DNA of 64,000 nucleotides, taken from positions 132,428,804-132,492,803 of the forward strand of contig NC_045429.1 in assembly GCF_902635505.1 (NCBI RefSeq), read 5' to 3'. The position numbers and the translations under genes are program-made. Below are positions 10,830 to 23,068 of the stretch, piece by piece. The notes under the pieces were generated by a model. The model searched no databases and was not told where the DNA came from. It saw only the letters and a program-made list of their open reading frames with translations. Source of the stretch: Sarcophilus harrisii (Eukaryota > Chordata > Mammalia > Dasyuromorphia > Dasyuridae). Position 1 is the stretch's first letter; each line of letters starts with the position of its first letter.

Positions 10830-12520
10830 CATTTATTCAAAGATCAGCTACTAATTTGTGATGAATTGAATTTGAAAGGTTTATAAATAGCATAAACTGT
10901 TGTTCACAGGTATCATTACTGACTTATTGTTATTTAAGAGATATTAGAAGATAATTTGTACCTTTTATTAAAATGTGATTAAGTATCCCAATATACCTGC
11001 AAAAGTCCTTCTTTTAATGAAGAATATAAAACCAAATAAAGGTCTACTAGTTCGTTTATCTTATCTACTTGTAAGGACAACATACATCCAAAGCATGAGG
11101 CATATTTATTTGCATACAGTGGCAAAAATTATAGAAAAAGACAAAGAGAAGACATGAAAATCACTAATGTGTAAAGAAAGTGTAGTTTGCTCTCAAATCA
11201 GCTAAATAAAGTCTAAAGTTAATTGTCTGATTTAGTGGTACTTGTGGAGTCTGGGGACTTTTTTTTGTAAACATCTATTTTTACTCTGGAAACTTTCATA
11301 CCCTATTATTTCTGAAGTGCTTTCAGTTTGTTGCTGGATTTCTGTCAAAGTCAAGGATACAAAGATCTGCAACTTGCTTTTAAAAGCCTTTGAATCAAAG
11401 ACAAGTCTTCACCTTTGTGCTTTACAATGAACCACCAAATCGTTAGGTGTAGAAGGGTCACTGTGGGTATATTGGAGTGTTTAATTATGCTTTAATGAAA
11501 AGTCATCAAGTACTGGGAAGATGGTGTGAATTAAAAGTAAATATATTAAAAAAAATAAAATAAAAAATAAAAGTAAATATATTCTAACATCTGCAAAATA
11601 ACAATTGGTCAGGAATGACACCTGAAAAAGTTCCACATAGTTCTTCCATTCCCTAGGCATTTGATGTTTTGTCATTGGACCTTTCAACATAAATATAGCA
11701 CTTGATATCCCTCCACACAGGGTATTTTAAACAAAATGTAAAGAATCATATCTCAAATGATCATCAACTCAAAGAGTCAATCAAATATCATTGACTTATT
11801 TATGGAATTAGAAGTTTGTGGGATGCTGCAAATCACATGCAAAAAAGATTCCAAGTGCCCAAAAGCCATTTTTAAAGAATCAGTATTTTTAACAATCAGA
11901 TAATTAAGAATCAGACATGACGGTAACAATTGAACAACAACAATGCTTTTAAAATTTGGATTGGAAAGCTCATAAGTTTTGAGTTTCTTTTCTTAATCTG
12001 ATCTTTTGAATATGATTCCATTTTAGAAGACCATTTTATAGAACTCCTTAACCTGTAGCTGCCACAATTAATTTAATTTTGACCAATTTGTGTTTCTATG
12101 ACCTTTCTTATGATGTTTATAAGCATATGTTTCCTTTTTAGAATTTTGTAAATGCAAATGCCATCCTTCTTCTTGGGAATATAAATGAATTGGTATTACT
12201 TACTAGAGAATACATGCATGCATAGACATTTATTCATAGTTATATTAAAGAGTAAGGCTTCTTTCCCTTTTTGTCACAATCTTTATGTATTGGAAATTTA
12301 ATCTGTCCCAATATAGAATTTGGCAGCTTTCTTATATATAATATCAAGGGAAAACACCATGACAACCTCCCTCAAAGTCCTCTGTTCCTCACTTGAATGA
12401 GTAGCCCAAAACTAACCTTCTTGCCCTGGTGAAGCAATTTAGACACAATTCCAGAGAAAGTTGACTGCCTATAGGAATTGGTTATTAGCCTCTATACCTC
12501 TATGATTTAAATTAGCTCTC
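10830..12520. other. AT-rich unassigned DNA
   Basis: No convincing coding exon, RNA gene or named repeat seen. Short open frames (10975-11157, 11242-11430, 11481-11690) show no domain or splice context. Confidence 0.5.
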
Positions 12521-12529
12521 ATCATTTTT

Positions 12530-12660
12530 CTTCCTCACCTCTTTCCAACTTCTTTTTGTATTTTATCTTCCCCACCAGATGTAGAATTCTCGAGAGTAGA
12601 AACCTTCTTGTTTTCATGTTTTTGTATCCCTAACACTTAGCACAGTTAATAAATAAATAT
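12530..12660 (+). mobile_element. L2 3' terminus
   Basis: TTCCCCACCAGATGTAGAAT, GTATCCCTAACACTTAGCAC and AATAAATAAATATT give the sense L2 3' end. A CT repeat follows. Confidence 0.65.
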
Positions 12661-12682
12661 TCTATTGTAGTAAGTAAATTCA

Positions 12683-12683
12683 T

Positions 12684-12725
<42 letters not shown>
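12683..12725. repeat. CT dinucleotide microsatellite
   Basis: About 20 CT units with one CG interruption. Confidence 0.95.
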
Positions 12726-12728
<3 letters not shown>

Positions 12729-13369
12729 TTTTAGCTGTGTGGAGGATGCATTGGAGGATATATATTGAAATGAAGGGAGATCTAATACAGGAAGTTCAAT
12801 TAGAAGACTATTACAGGTGCAGCTAGGTGGGCTCAGTGGATAGACCACCAGCCCTGAGAATCCATATGGGTTATGGTATTCTTCTGTTGAGTCCAAACTA
12901 TAAGGTCATTCATAATTAACACTACGTGTAAGCCTGCTACTGAACAGATATCTTAAAGTACATTTCTAAAAGTAGTTGCCAAATGAATAAAACAGAACAA
13001 CCTCTTAAATTTTCCCACTTAGTTTTCTAAGAGTGAGGTTTTACCATAGATCTTTCTTGATCATCCAAACTTAGCTATCTTTCATTCAACATTATATGTG
13101 TCAAGTAGCCCCTGCATTGGTAATAAAGTTATTTGATAAATTATCAGACTTTTTTTTTTGGCTAATAATTATCCAGGCTGCTGAACTTAGAGTTCAACAT
13201 TTTTACAATACTATTCCAATACTCATAGAAGACATGCAGAAGACCACTTGATGTACCGACTAATATAATCAACCACACATATCATGTGGCATAATTACTG
13301 TCAGAGATATACCTTTGCCAAATGCAAATGCAAAAAAAAAAAAAAATGAGGGGGAGAAAGAAGGGAAGA

Positions 13370-13912
13370 AGGGAAACAAAAAAAGAAGGAAGAAGGAAGG
13401 AACGAAGGAAGGAAAAAAGGAGAGAGGAAGGGAGGAAGGGAGGGAAGGAGGGAAGGAAGGAAGGAAGGAAGGAAGGAAGGAAGGAAGGAAGGAAGGAAGG
13501 AAGGAAGGAAGGAAGGAAGGAAAGGAGGGAGGGAGGGAGGAAGGGAGGGAGGAAGGGAGAAAGGAAGGAGGGAAAGAAAGAAGGAGGGAGGGAAGGAAGG
13601 AGGGAAGGAAGAAAGGTGAGAGGGAAGGAAGGAAGGAGAGAGGGAAGGAAGGAAGGAAGAAAGGAAGGGAGGGAAAGAGGGAAGGAAGAAAGGAAGGAAG
13701 GAGGGAGGGAAGGAGAGAGGGAAGGAAGGAAGGTGAGAGGGAAGGAAGGAAGGAGAGAGGGAAGGAAAGAAGGAAGAAAGGGGGAGGGAAGGAAGGAAGA
13801 AAGGGGGAGGGAAGGAAGGAAGAAAGGAGGGAAGGAAGGAAGGAGGGAGGGTAGGAAGGAAGGAAGGAGGAAAAGAAGGAAGGAAGGAGGGAAGGAAGGA
13901 AGGGAAGAAGGA
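13370..13912. repeat. GGAA/GAAG-rich tetranucleotide array
   Basis: About 540 bases of almost pure purine on the + strand. A clean (GGAA)n core lies at about 13453-13520, followed by degenerate GGGA/GAAA-interspersed units. The three long Lys/Arg/Glu/Gly or Ser/Phe/Leu/Pro frames over it are artefacts of the repeat. Confidence 0.95.
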
Positions 13913-14519
13913 AAAAGATACATAGTTAATACCAAATTGGAATTTAGTAACTCACAACTCTTAGTGATTTAGTTTGCTACCATTCATCCCTTTGCCAATT
14001 TCTGACTTCTCCCAAATTAGAGGAGATAAGCTAAATTGTTTTTGTTTAAAGACTGGATTTCCCCATTTAGTTCAGGAACTATTCATGGATCCAGACCTAC
14101 TACTGATAGGCACAGAAAATTTGACCTGATCTGTGTTGAACCTGGAATGTTTTCTCTTCTTTAGGCAATCTGGTGACTCCGCATTCTTGGGATGATTACC
14201 ATATTAAAACCATACAGTTCCAATACATATTCAGCATTGTCCACTGATGTGCAGAACTCTTAAATTCTAGTAATCTGCCCACTTCAGCTTTCCTGGTAGA
14301 GATTAGAGGTGTTTACTACAACACCACACTTTTTCTTTTGTGTGTCTGTCAATACACAATTTTTAGATATCAGTGTAAAGTTCTACCTCCTAGGAAAAGC
14401 AGGTGTTATGTTAAGGACATCAGTATTTGGCAATGTTCTTTTGGCCTATGTAGGTATCAAAATCTTGCTGTTGTGCATCTAGATAAACTGAGTCATAGAA
14501 ACTGGGACATGAGATCATA

Positions 14520-14700
14520 AGGTCATTGTTTTAGAGCAAGAATGAATCTTAAAAATCATCTGATTCTGATCCCTTCATTTTACAGATTAAGGAACTGATC
14601 TCAGGGAAGCTAAATGCTATGTCCAAGATTACACAGCTTGACCCAGTAAAGATTTGAATCTAGGCTTCTGACTCCAAATTCTTTCTATTTTACCTTGTCT
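14520..14700 (-). mobile_element. MIR-type SINE, antisense
   Basis: CCCTTCATTTTACAGATTAA, GATTACACAGCTTGACCC and GGCTTCTGACTCCAAATTC in antisense order, with the TTAAAAATCATCTGATTCTG edge seen in sister copies. Confidence 0.65.
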
Positions 14701-15857
14701 CCCCAAATTAGCACAATTTTTTCCAACATCAAGAGAAAACAAGGAAGGCCTCTGAGAATACAAAGTGGACCAGCTGTGGTGAATTTTTAGGTTTATGGTC
14801 ACGAACAATATCAAAAAGGTATATATATTTATAAGCTTCTGTTCTTCTCTAAGGTCATTATGATATAACAGAACTATTCCCAGATATTTTGTCTAATTAG
14901 TCCCTTTGTAATCTCTAATGATGATAGGTTTTTATATCATCTCCTCATATTAGAATGTAAGTAATTTATCCTTGTTTAGTCTTCTATCATTGTCCAGTCA
15001 TGTTTACCTTTTTATGTTTCCCCTAACTCCTATATTTGAACTTTAGAGTTTTTACATAACTCAGGTCTTTTCATCAGAAATGCTTGAAAGTACTTTATGT
15101 CATTCTCCAAGTATAATTATATTCAGTTTTACTAGGTAAGTCACTCTTGGCTTTAAGCCTATTATAGCCTATTATTTGCCTTCTAGAATATCATATTCCA
15201 AGCGCTATACTACTTTTTAACTGCTAAATGGTTGAGTTGTCTTAACTATGGCTCCTCAGTACTTGAATTCCTTTTTCCTGACTGTTTATAAGTATTTTTT
15301 TTATTTGACCTGGAAGACCTGGATTTGGGCTATAATGTTTTTATGAATTTTCATTTGGATAAAGAGGTGACGGTGGATTCTTTGTTTTTACATTGCTCAC
15401 AGGTTGTAAGAAGTTTGGACAGTTTTGTTTTAAAATTTCTTGAAATATAATGTCTAGGCTCCTGTTTTGTTTATGGTATATAGATAATGTAGTGATTCTT
15501 AAAATTTTCTCCTCAATTGGTCTTCTAAGTCAGTTGTTTTTGCTATGATATGCCTTACATTTGCTCACTTTTTCCAGCATTTTGACTTTAATATTTCTTG
15601 TTGTCTCATGGCCTCATTGGTTTCTATATGAGTCCATCCTAATTTTCAGGGAGTTTGTTATTAGACAAGCTTTTATACTTCTTGTGCCAAGCTGTTAACT
15701 CCTTTCCAATTCTTTCTTCCATAACTCTCAACTTTTTTCCAATTTTTGCCCTCTAGCACTCTAATTTCATTTATAAAAATTTTTTAAAAATTCTTTTAAA
15801 ATTTTTTCTTCATTTCTGGAAGAAATTCTAGTTGAGTTTGTGCCCAAAACTGTTTTT

Positions 15858-15897
15858 GTTTTTGTTTTTTTGTTTTTTTGTTTTTTTTGTTTGGTTG

Positions 15898-15935
<38 letters not shown>
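15858..15935. repeat. T-rich tract ending in about 36 T
   Basis: GTTTTT-type units run into an uninterrupted T run within the antisense L1. Short Phe-rich frames here are artefacts. Confidence 0.9.
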
Positions 15936-15938
<3 letters not shown>

Positions 15939-16284
15939 TTGAAATTTTGCTTGCAAGTATTTTGGAGTCATTCCTTTCTTCTCAGTTATGTCACAAGCAT
16001 CCCTGTCACTATAACAATAGGGATTTCTTTTGTTTGGCCATTCTACTAACCAGCTTCCTGATTTCATTCTTGATGTTAGAGCTGGGTTGTGTGCCCTCAT
16101 GGGAAAAAAAAAAAAAAAAAGTCTAATCCTGTTACTTCTTTCTTCTCGGAGATAGCTCAGGCTGGGGACTTTCAAGTTTTCAATGCTCTCAAAGTGATTT
16201 GATCTTGAGCAAAGTTTGATTACTATCCCATTGTTTTGGGTTCTGCAAGATTCTTACCTGGATTAGGATCTGAGCAATAGTGGG

Positions 16285-16545
16285 CCATGTAGATGGCACA
16301 TTAGATAAGGTATCAGAAAAATTCAACTTTGTGATTTCAAATCTAGCTTTAGGCACTGACTAGCTGTATAATCCTGGGCAAGTGACTTAACCCTGATTGC
16401 TTCAGTTCCCCTTTTGTAAAACAAGCTGGAGAGAAAAACGGCAAACCATTTCACTTTCTTTGCCAACAAAACTCCAAATGGTATCACAAAGAGTTGGATG
16501 CAACTGAGAAATGACTGAAGGACTACAAAAAACTAAATACTGGCT
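16285..16545 (+). mobile_element. CORE SINE with RTE-like tail, sense
   Basis: GACTAGCTGTATAATCCTGG, CAAGCTGGAGAGAAAAACGG, AAACTCCAAATGGTATCAC and AAAGAGTTGGATGCAACTGA, the full marsupial SINE order. It sits inside the antisense L1. Confidence 0.8.
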
Positions 16546-17460
16546 AGACTCAGCTACCATCAATTAGCTAGGAACCTAAGCATTCTCAAATGACAGAACT
16601 GCAGGTCTGGAATTTTGGTCTGGAATTCATATCTTGGTTATTTTTCTACAGGGCTAGAAGAAGCTGGAAATGAGCTCCTACTTTGCTTCTGGAATTTGAG
16701 CAATGTCACTGCTGCTTATTTGTATACTTGCCTCTGTGTGTACTACCTCGGGCCTTTGACTGCTTCTTCTTCCCCAAACACCCACTGTGGGCACAGGTAC
16801 CTTTCTTAGTCCACCCAGGATCCATAACCTGCAGTTGGGTGAAAAAGCTGCCAAATGGCAACTATTCCTATTGTGATGGACCGGTATGGGTATAGGACCT
16901 TCTCTTGTTATGGTGTCCTTTTTCCTGAGACGTACACAATTTCCAATGTCCACAGATCTCCCTATCTTATTCTGAACTGTAAAAATGTGCTTTTTTTGGA
17001 TTTTCCATCTGAAGTTGGTCAGATACATTTTCTAGATCTGTTTGAGGGTGTGGGGAGACAGGAGAAGGGAAGAAGCTTGCTGTACTTTTTTTCTGCTTAC
17101 TCCTCCATAGTTCTCAAGACCCTCTAATAACATCTCTTTTAAATTCATATTTATTTTTCCTCTTTGCAAAATCCAAAAGTTATAAACTTTGGGTTAAAAA
17201 TCCATACTTTTTAGGCCCAGTTCACTAGATTTTTAAATTTTCTCCAAAGCTTCCTCAGAGTCATTGCCTGCTTTCCATTCCTTTCCCTATACTATAATTA
17301 TTTGAATTATTATGTGAGGATTCTGACAATGTCTCTTCTTTAACCTCTACTCTTTCTTAAATATCCATACAAAAAATAGAAAGCTGATTAAATGTATGTG
17401 ATCCAAACATAAGACCTCTTTCTCACTAAAGGAAAATTTCTAAGATGAACCAAAAGCAGC

Positions 17461-17660
17461 AGTAGCTGCTGCTGTTACTGCTGCCACATTTCTTTATCCT
17501 TGTCCTTGTCTTCCTCCTCCTTCTCCTATTATCATTGTACTACTACTATTACTTCTATTATTACTATACTCATATTGTTACTATGCTACTATTGCTCCTC
17601 CTATTTGCTACTTTACTGCTACTATTACTATACAACTACTATTTCTCCTACTCCTAGTAA
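17461..17660. repeat. Degenerate TAC/TAT trinucleotide array, left block
   Basis: CTGCTG units give way to TACTATTAC-type units in all combinations. It is separated from the larger block at 18195-19015 by an L1 3' end. Confidence 0.85.
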
Positions 17661-17664
17661 TTTG

Positions 17665-18195
17665 AAGAGCTCAATGATTTTAGAAAAACATGGAAGGTTT
17701 TGCACAGAATGATGAAGAGGAAAATGAACAGAACCAACAGAACATTTTATCCAGCAACAGATATATTGTCTTAAGAATATTTTTTGAGCAAATAAGTTAT
17801 TTTGTTTAATAAATATCCAAATTACTATAAAAGACATATGTAGAAAGATGCTACTGCATCCAGAGAAAACACTGATAAATAGAATAATTTTATATGTGTG
17901 TATATATGTGTAAAGATATATATGTATATATATACTATATATATGTGTATATTCATATATACATATGTATTTACATACACACCTATTTGTGGTCTCATGA
18001 TAGACATCTAGGGGAATGAGGAAAGAAAGAAAAAAAGAAATTCACATGATAATTATGTTGTATATTTGAAAAAAATAGCAAGTTGTACATAGTAGATTTA
18101 TAGTAATATATATAGTACATAGTAGTTTCATATGTAATCATCTTGTTTATGGAAATGACCATTTTATTCCATAAATTAAAAATAAAAAAGAATAT
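17665..18195 (+). mobile_element. L1 3' end within the trinucleotide array
   Basis: AACATGGAAGGTTTTGCACA, GAACAGAACCAACAGAACAT and AGATGCTACTGCATCCAGAG match the marsupial L1 3' region. A TA-rich segment (17890-17965) and an A-rich end (AAATTAAAAATAAAAAAG) follow. Confidence 0.7.
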
Positions 18196-19015
18196 TCTCT
18201 TTCTACTATTATTCATTCTTGTCCTATTATTATTACTTTTACTACTCCTATGCTTCTGTTACTACTAAAATTCTATTACTACTGTTACTTTTCCTTTTCC
18301 TCCGCTTATTACCACTATTACCATTATTATTACCATCACCACCACTCCAACTATTACTATTCTTATTATTCTTGCTACTTCTATTATTCCACCTACTACT
18401 TTACTACTACAGTTACTATTACCACTACTACTCAGTTACTACCATCATTACTCCCACTCCCACTCTTATTACTATTCCTACTACTACTATTCCTCCTCTT
18501 CCTACTACTTCCTACTACATCTTACTATACATCCTACTACTACTGTTACTCTTCTTCCTATTACTACTGCTACTCTGTTACTAATATCACTGTTACTATC
18601 ATCACCACCACTCCAACTACTATTACTATTCTTACTACTCTTGCTACTTCGATTATTCTACCTACTATTTTACTACTACAGTTACTATTACCACTACTAC
18701 TCAGTTACTACCATCATTACTCCCACTCCCACTCCTATTACTATTCCTACTACTACTATTCCTCCTCTTCCTACTACTTCCTACTACATCCTACTACTAC
18801 TGTTATTCTTCTTTCTATTACCACTGCTACTCTATTACTATTATCACTGTTACTATCATTACCACCACAACCACCACTAACAGCAACCACCACTATTACC
18901 ACCACCACCACTACTACTACCACCATTATTCCTCCTTTTCTCTACTAGCACCACCACTATTACTCCTATTTCTACTTCTACTCCTACTATTACTCCACTA
19001 TTATTCCTACAATAT
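18195..19015. repeat. Degenerate trinucleotide array with 268-bp repeat unit
   Basis: Mixed TAC, TAT, TCC, CAC and TTC triplets. Within it a unit of about 266-269 bases is present twice in tandem (about 18335-18600 and 18601-18868), sharing long identical stretches such as TACCATCATTACTCCCACTC at offset 269. Tyr/Leu/Thr-rich frames spanning it are artefacts. Confidence 0.85.
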
Positions 19016-19754
19016 TGCTGAAAAATCTAGCAGTGTTATAACACATGTAGTTGTTGTTTCCATAGCATGTTTGCCCCTGCTCACCTTAGAGGGAAGATAA
19101 GATCATTTAATCCTGGATAATATTCCAAAGCATGTTGCAATCTTTTGATCTCTTAATTAATAACAGCTACCAAAATGGGTGGTTCTTGCTGTACCAGGTA
19201 TCCCTCTTCACCCAAGTACCCACTTCAGTCCAGAAATTGAGAACACTTGTTTCTTTGTTCAGGATTCCCAGAAACCCAAGAACAATAGCAGCAACAGTAC
19301 CTTAAAGCCATAGCAGACTGGCCATACCTCTCCTCTCACCACTCCTTTCAACATAACCCAGTGAACATAGAAGAGGAGATTGTTGGGTTTTGTTTTTTTT
19401 AAACTTAGTTTAGTCTCTGTGTGAGTCTACTTAGTTGTGCCTACCTACTTCTGAAAGACTTAGAGAAAAATGTAGATAAATAATGAGACATTTTAAAAGA
19501 AATAGAAAAGTCAGAAAAATTCAAGAAATGAAAAAAGTGCATTTTGATATACCAGGTCTAAGATAAATGACATCCACTCTCTGAGAGCTAGCCTGACTAA
19601 ATTTAGAGAAATCTATCACCAGGTTAGCCTAGTGGTGACATTGTTTGGGAGAGAGTAGAGGATATAGCATTTCAAAAAGGTCATTAGAAAAAAAAGTCAA
19701 GATCTGTATCAGTGGAGAGAAAAGTACCTAAACTCACAAAATTAGAGCTCTTCA

Positions 19755-19915
19755 AAGAAACGTTTTGTTTGTCCTTTGTTCTGTAAGAGGACCATGACAT
19801 CAGGGAGGTGATGCCATGACATTCAAGTTAGTTAGATTCAAGTGAATGTGGACTATATGACATCCCCAGCTTTACTTTCTCTTCCAGAGTCATCTGATGT
19901 CATATTCCTCTTTGA
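19755..19915 (-). mobile_element. MAR1-like SINE fragment
   Basis: AGAGGACCATGACATCAGGG and TCTCTTCCAGAGTCATCTGA correspond to the element at 3460-3625. The same LINE-like terminus lies at the low-coordinate end. Confidence 0.5.
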
Positions 19916-20019
19916 AGAAATATGTTTACAAAGGAGGAAAGATGGAATAGGATGGGATGTAAGAAATTTGGAAATGTTTGGTTTTATTAGAAAGATCTGT
20001 TTCCTATAAATACTTGTTT

Positions 20020-20110
20020 CTGCCTCAGTCCCTTGGCTCATGCTTTTTCCTCCTGCCTGGAGTGTCTTTCCCCCATATTACTTACTTCTTTTAAGACTAA
20101 TCTAGAGACT
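20020..20110 (+). mobile_element. L2 fragment, sense
   Basis: TCCTGCCTGGAGTGTCTTTC followed by TTTTAAGACTAATCTAGAGA resembles the L2 segment after the ORF2 C-terminus. It ends at a TTCC microsatellite. Confidence 0.5.
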
Positions 20111-20148
20111 TACATCTCCCAAGAAGCCCTAGATGCATTGTCCATTTT

Positions 20149-20187
20149 CTTTCCTTCCTTCCTTCCTTCCTTCCTTCCTTCCTTCCT
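20149..20187. repeat. TTCC microsatellite
   Basis: About nine TTCC units. Confidence 0.95.
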
Positions 20188-21049
20188 GTTGTCTCAATAA
20201 TCATATGTAAAAAATCATCATCATCATCATATGTAAAACACTACTGTGCCTTTTGTCACTTGCTTAAATATTCTAGTAGTTTCCTATTACAACCTCTCTG
20301 CGCCTTAGTTTCATTATCTGTAAAAAAAAAAACACACACATACACACCCTAGACCTCATAGTCCATGGCATCAAACTGTTATTTTCAGTGACTCCTTAAA
20401 TGTTTATCTATGAATGAAAATCTGAAAGGATAATTGAATGAACTAATGTGTATTACAAAGAAACATAACCTCAATTTCTATCCCTTCTTTTTGTTTTCTT
20501 GTATTAAACATTATGTACATATACAATCATATAAAGTCAGCAGCAAAGTTAGGAGACTACATCTTCAGACAGAGGGCAGCCATTGCCAGGTGATCATGGA
20601 AATCAGGTATTTCCCATGACGGAAGTTCACCTTCCTTTTAAGGTATTTGGGGTGGGGAGGGAAAGAGGAAGAACAGAAGAGCTATCTTTTGTGGTCCCAA
20701 CTATTTTTAGTCACTCTTCTCCAAGTCATAACTACAGGTTACCATAGCTACACCAGGGGTTCCCTTTGAAACTCCCTCTGGGGGTTAAAGTTAAACTTTT
20801 TGAAATGAACTTTTTGGGGGCAAAAGATCTGATCAAACATGGTAAAGATAAACAAAGTCACAAAGGTACAGGAAGGGAGTAGAGTCTCAACAAAAGGATC
20901 AAATGCACATTGTACATCCTTAGGTGACTCTAATACTTATTTCAATTCAGTTCAATTTAGCAACCATTTTTTAAATGCCTGCTATATACAGGACAGTGGG
21001 ATGGGTGCTGGATAATCTCTCTTGCATTGTAGATACCCTATCTGATGAG

Positions 21050-21300
21050 TTAAATGGGACTAGACCTGGAATCAGGAAGACTTCAATTCAAATCTGGCCT
21101 CAGATACTTACTGCATGTGTAACCTTGGGCAAATCACTTAATCTCTGCCTAACTCAGTTTCTTGATCTATAAAATGGGAATAATAATAGTATTTATCTCT
21201 CAGAGTTATTGTGAAGTTAAAATGCAATTATATCTGTAAAGTGCTTTCAACAATTCAAAGTCATATATAGAAGTGTTATTTATTGGTATTGTTATCATCA
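21050..21300 (+). mobile_element. MIR/CORE SINE, sense
   Basis: GAATCAGGAAGACTTCAATT, ATCTGGCCTCAGATACTTAC, TAAAATGGGAATAATAATAG and TGTAAAGTGCTTTCAACAAT in order; nearly full length. Confidence 0.8.
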
Positions 21301-21364
21301 TCGTTACCTTACTATTACTATTGTGGGTGAGGTGTTTTTTGGCAAAAGCTTAATTTGGAGATCA

Positions 21365-21560
21365 TCCTAGAGATATGGTAGAAATAGTTAAATGGAAATA
21401 GAGCTTGAGGACTTGGGTTCAAATTCATTTGTTTTACTCTAGGCAAGTCATATAATCTCATTGGATCTCAGTTTTCTCTTCTGCATAGTAAGGAATTGGA
21501 TTAGATGACCTTTAAGTTTTCCTTCTAGCTTTAAATATATGATCCTATTCTTTTCTGTGG
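21365..21560 (+). mobile_element. MIR/CORE SINE, alternative 3' tail
   Basis: Core ACTCTAGGCAAGTCATATAA followed by GGATTAGATGACCTTTAAGT and CTTCTAGCTTTAAATATATG. This tail also ends the copies at 30945, 55490 and 58890. Confidence 0.7.
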
Positions 21561-22159
21561 TACTTAATATCCTTGACATTTATATGAAGGGGTTGGATTA
21601 AATGATTTTTGAGGATGACCCCTCCCCTTATTCCTGACTCCTACATATAATATTAGAGTCATAGTAGAAATACAGAAAGAAACAGCATGGATATTCTGAC
21701 TCCTCTTTTATTAACTTTTTCACAGGGCAAGCCAAAGATCTACCATGGGCAGTGAGAACTGAGATTTTTGTTTGGGGGGAGTTTTTTATCAAAAAAGGAT
21801 TAGATGAATCTCTATAAAACAACCAAGGCACATTAATATGATGCCAGGCCATTTGTGTAGTGCTTCCAAGAGTGGTGGGCTCATTGCCATTTCCTTCCCA
21901 ACCCTGGAAAAGTACAAGGATGCAGGTTGCCCCATAGGCCTGAAAATCAGATGCTCAATTGTCCTGCAGGGTAACCTGACTCTGTACCAGCTGTGGCTTA
22001 GAAGTAGGAACAAAGTCTTGTACTACTCCCAGAGGCACTGGGGGAGTGATGATTGAGAAAGGTAGGAAAGGAGCTCCAGTATTTACACATGGCTGTGGAA
22101 GGCTTAATTGGGCATTCTCAGCTCCAGTAGTCTATAGTCCTTCTCAGGTGACAAGTAGT

Positions 22160-22320
22160 AAGAGATTGCAAAACATAGATAGATAGATACATATATACAT
22201 ACAGAGAGAGAGAGAGAAATGGAGATTTGTGTGTATATGTGTATATATATACACATATACACACCTACTAAACATATATATGTGTATATATACACACACA
22301 GACACACATATATAATCATC
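22160..22320. repeat. TA/CA/GA-rich simple repeats with palindrome
   Basis: GATA, ACAT, GAGA and TATA/CACA tracts. A perfect 32-base palindrome lies at 22231-22262. Confidence 0.9.
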
Positions 22321-22564
22321 ATTTCATTTTATGCTGAAAGGGTCACAACAATGTTAACTGAAATAAAATGAAAGTGTAACTTACATATTTGGTGACAAAA
22401 TCTCACTTTTTAAGAGATCCTTTCAAATTAAAGCATTAAACAATCTTCAGGATGTTAAGTGAACATGAAAGTAAAAAGTATTTGAACTGAGCACGTTTAC
22501 CTACTTGAAATCATTCTAACAGGGATGATTTTAATCTTTAAAATAAAAAATGATATTATTTGCT

Positions 22565-22810
22565 TATAAATATCACCTTTATTTTTTAAGCAAAATCTCC
22601 ACTTTCTTGAACCCAATAAACCATCCTTTGAAACAAAAACTAAAAACAGAAAGAGAAAAATCAATTCAAAAAAATCAACCAATATCTCAACCAACTGTGA
22701 CTATATGTACACAATATTTCATATCCACCTCTGCAGAGAAAGGACTTGCATTTTCTCAGTTCATCTCTATGACCAAGCTTGGTCTAATAATAGTTATAAT
22801 AATAAATTGC
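22565..22810 (-). mobile_element. L1 3' end, antisense
   Basis: CCAATATCTCAACCAACTGT, CATATCCACCTCTGCAGAGA and ACCAAGCTTGGTCTAATAAT match the reverse complement of one marsupial L1 3' UTR subtype, the one seen in sense at 31690-32155. Confidence 0.6.
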
Positions 22811-23068
22811 AGTATAGAGTGCTTTATATGATTCCTTATTCTCCTCTTCCTTTCAGCCATTCCTCCCCCAAAGTAGCAACAAAACACTACGCAACCCTTT
22901 TACTATATTCTTTAAAATGCCTATTTTGTAGGTAACAAACTTTGCTTCATCTTAAATCTTTTCCTCTCCTACTCTTTACATCTACTGTTACTAGCTATTA
23001 TTGAAGCCTAGTTCCATCTTAATTACAGAGTCTCCCTAGTCATTTTTTCCAGTACCAGCTGAATTTTC

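Larger units (their letters stand above)
14870..17150 (-). mobile_element. L1 LINE 5' half (5' UTR and ORF1), antisense
   Basis: Reading the minus strand, the low-coordinate half corresponds to L1 ORF1. NPPSPLYPNENS and KNIIAQIQVFQVK (about 15290-15400) match the ORF1 RNA-binding segment of the form RIHRSP...PRNIVAKFQ..QVK. Sequence at 15060-15210 matches its C-terminal end, and 15500-15850 is coiled-coil-type sequence. Beyond a T run (15900-15935) lies probable ORF1 N-terminus and 5' UTR. A SINE at 16285-16545 interrupts it. No intact frame. The outer edges are uncertain. Confidence 0.65.

Noticed and set aside
13282-13972. Three frames of 179-217 residues
   Set aside because: All are the GGAA array read in different frames.
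18219-18948. Tyr/Leu/Thr-rich frames up to 232 residues
   Set aside because: Translation of a triplet array has no stops by composition; not a protein.
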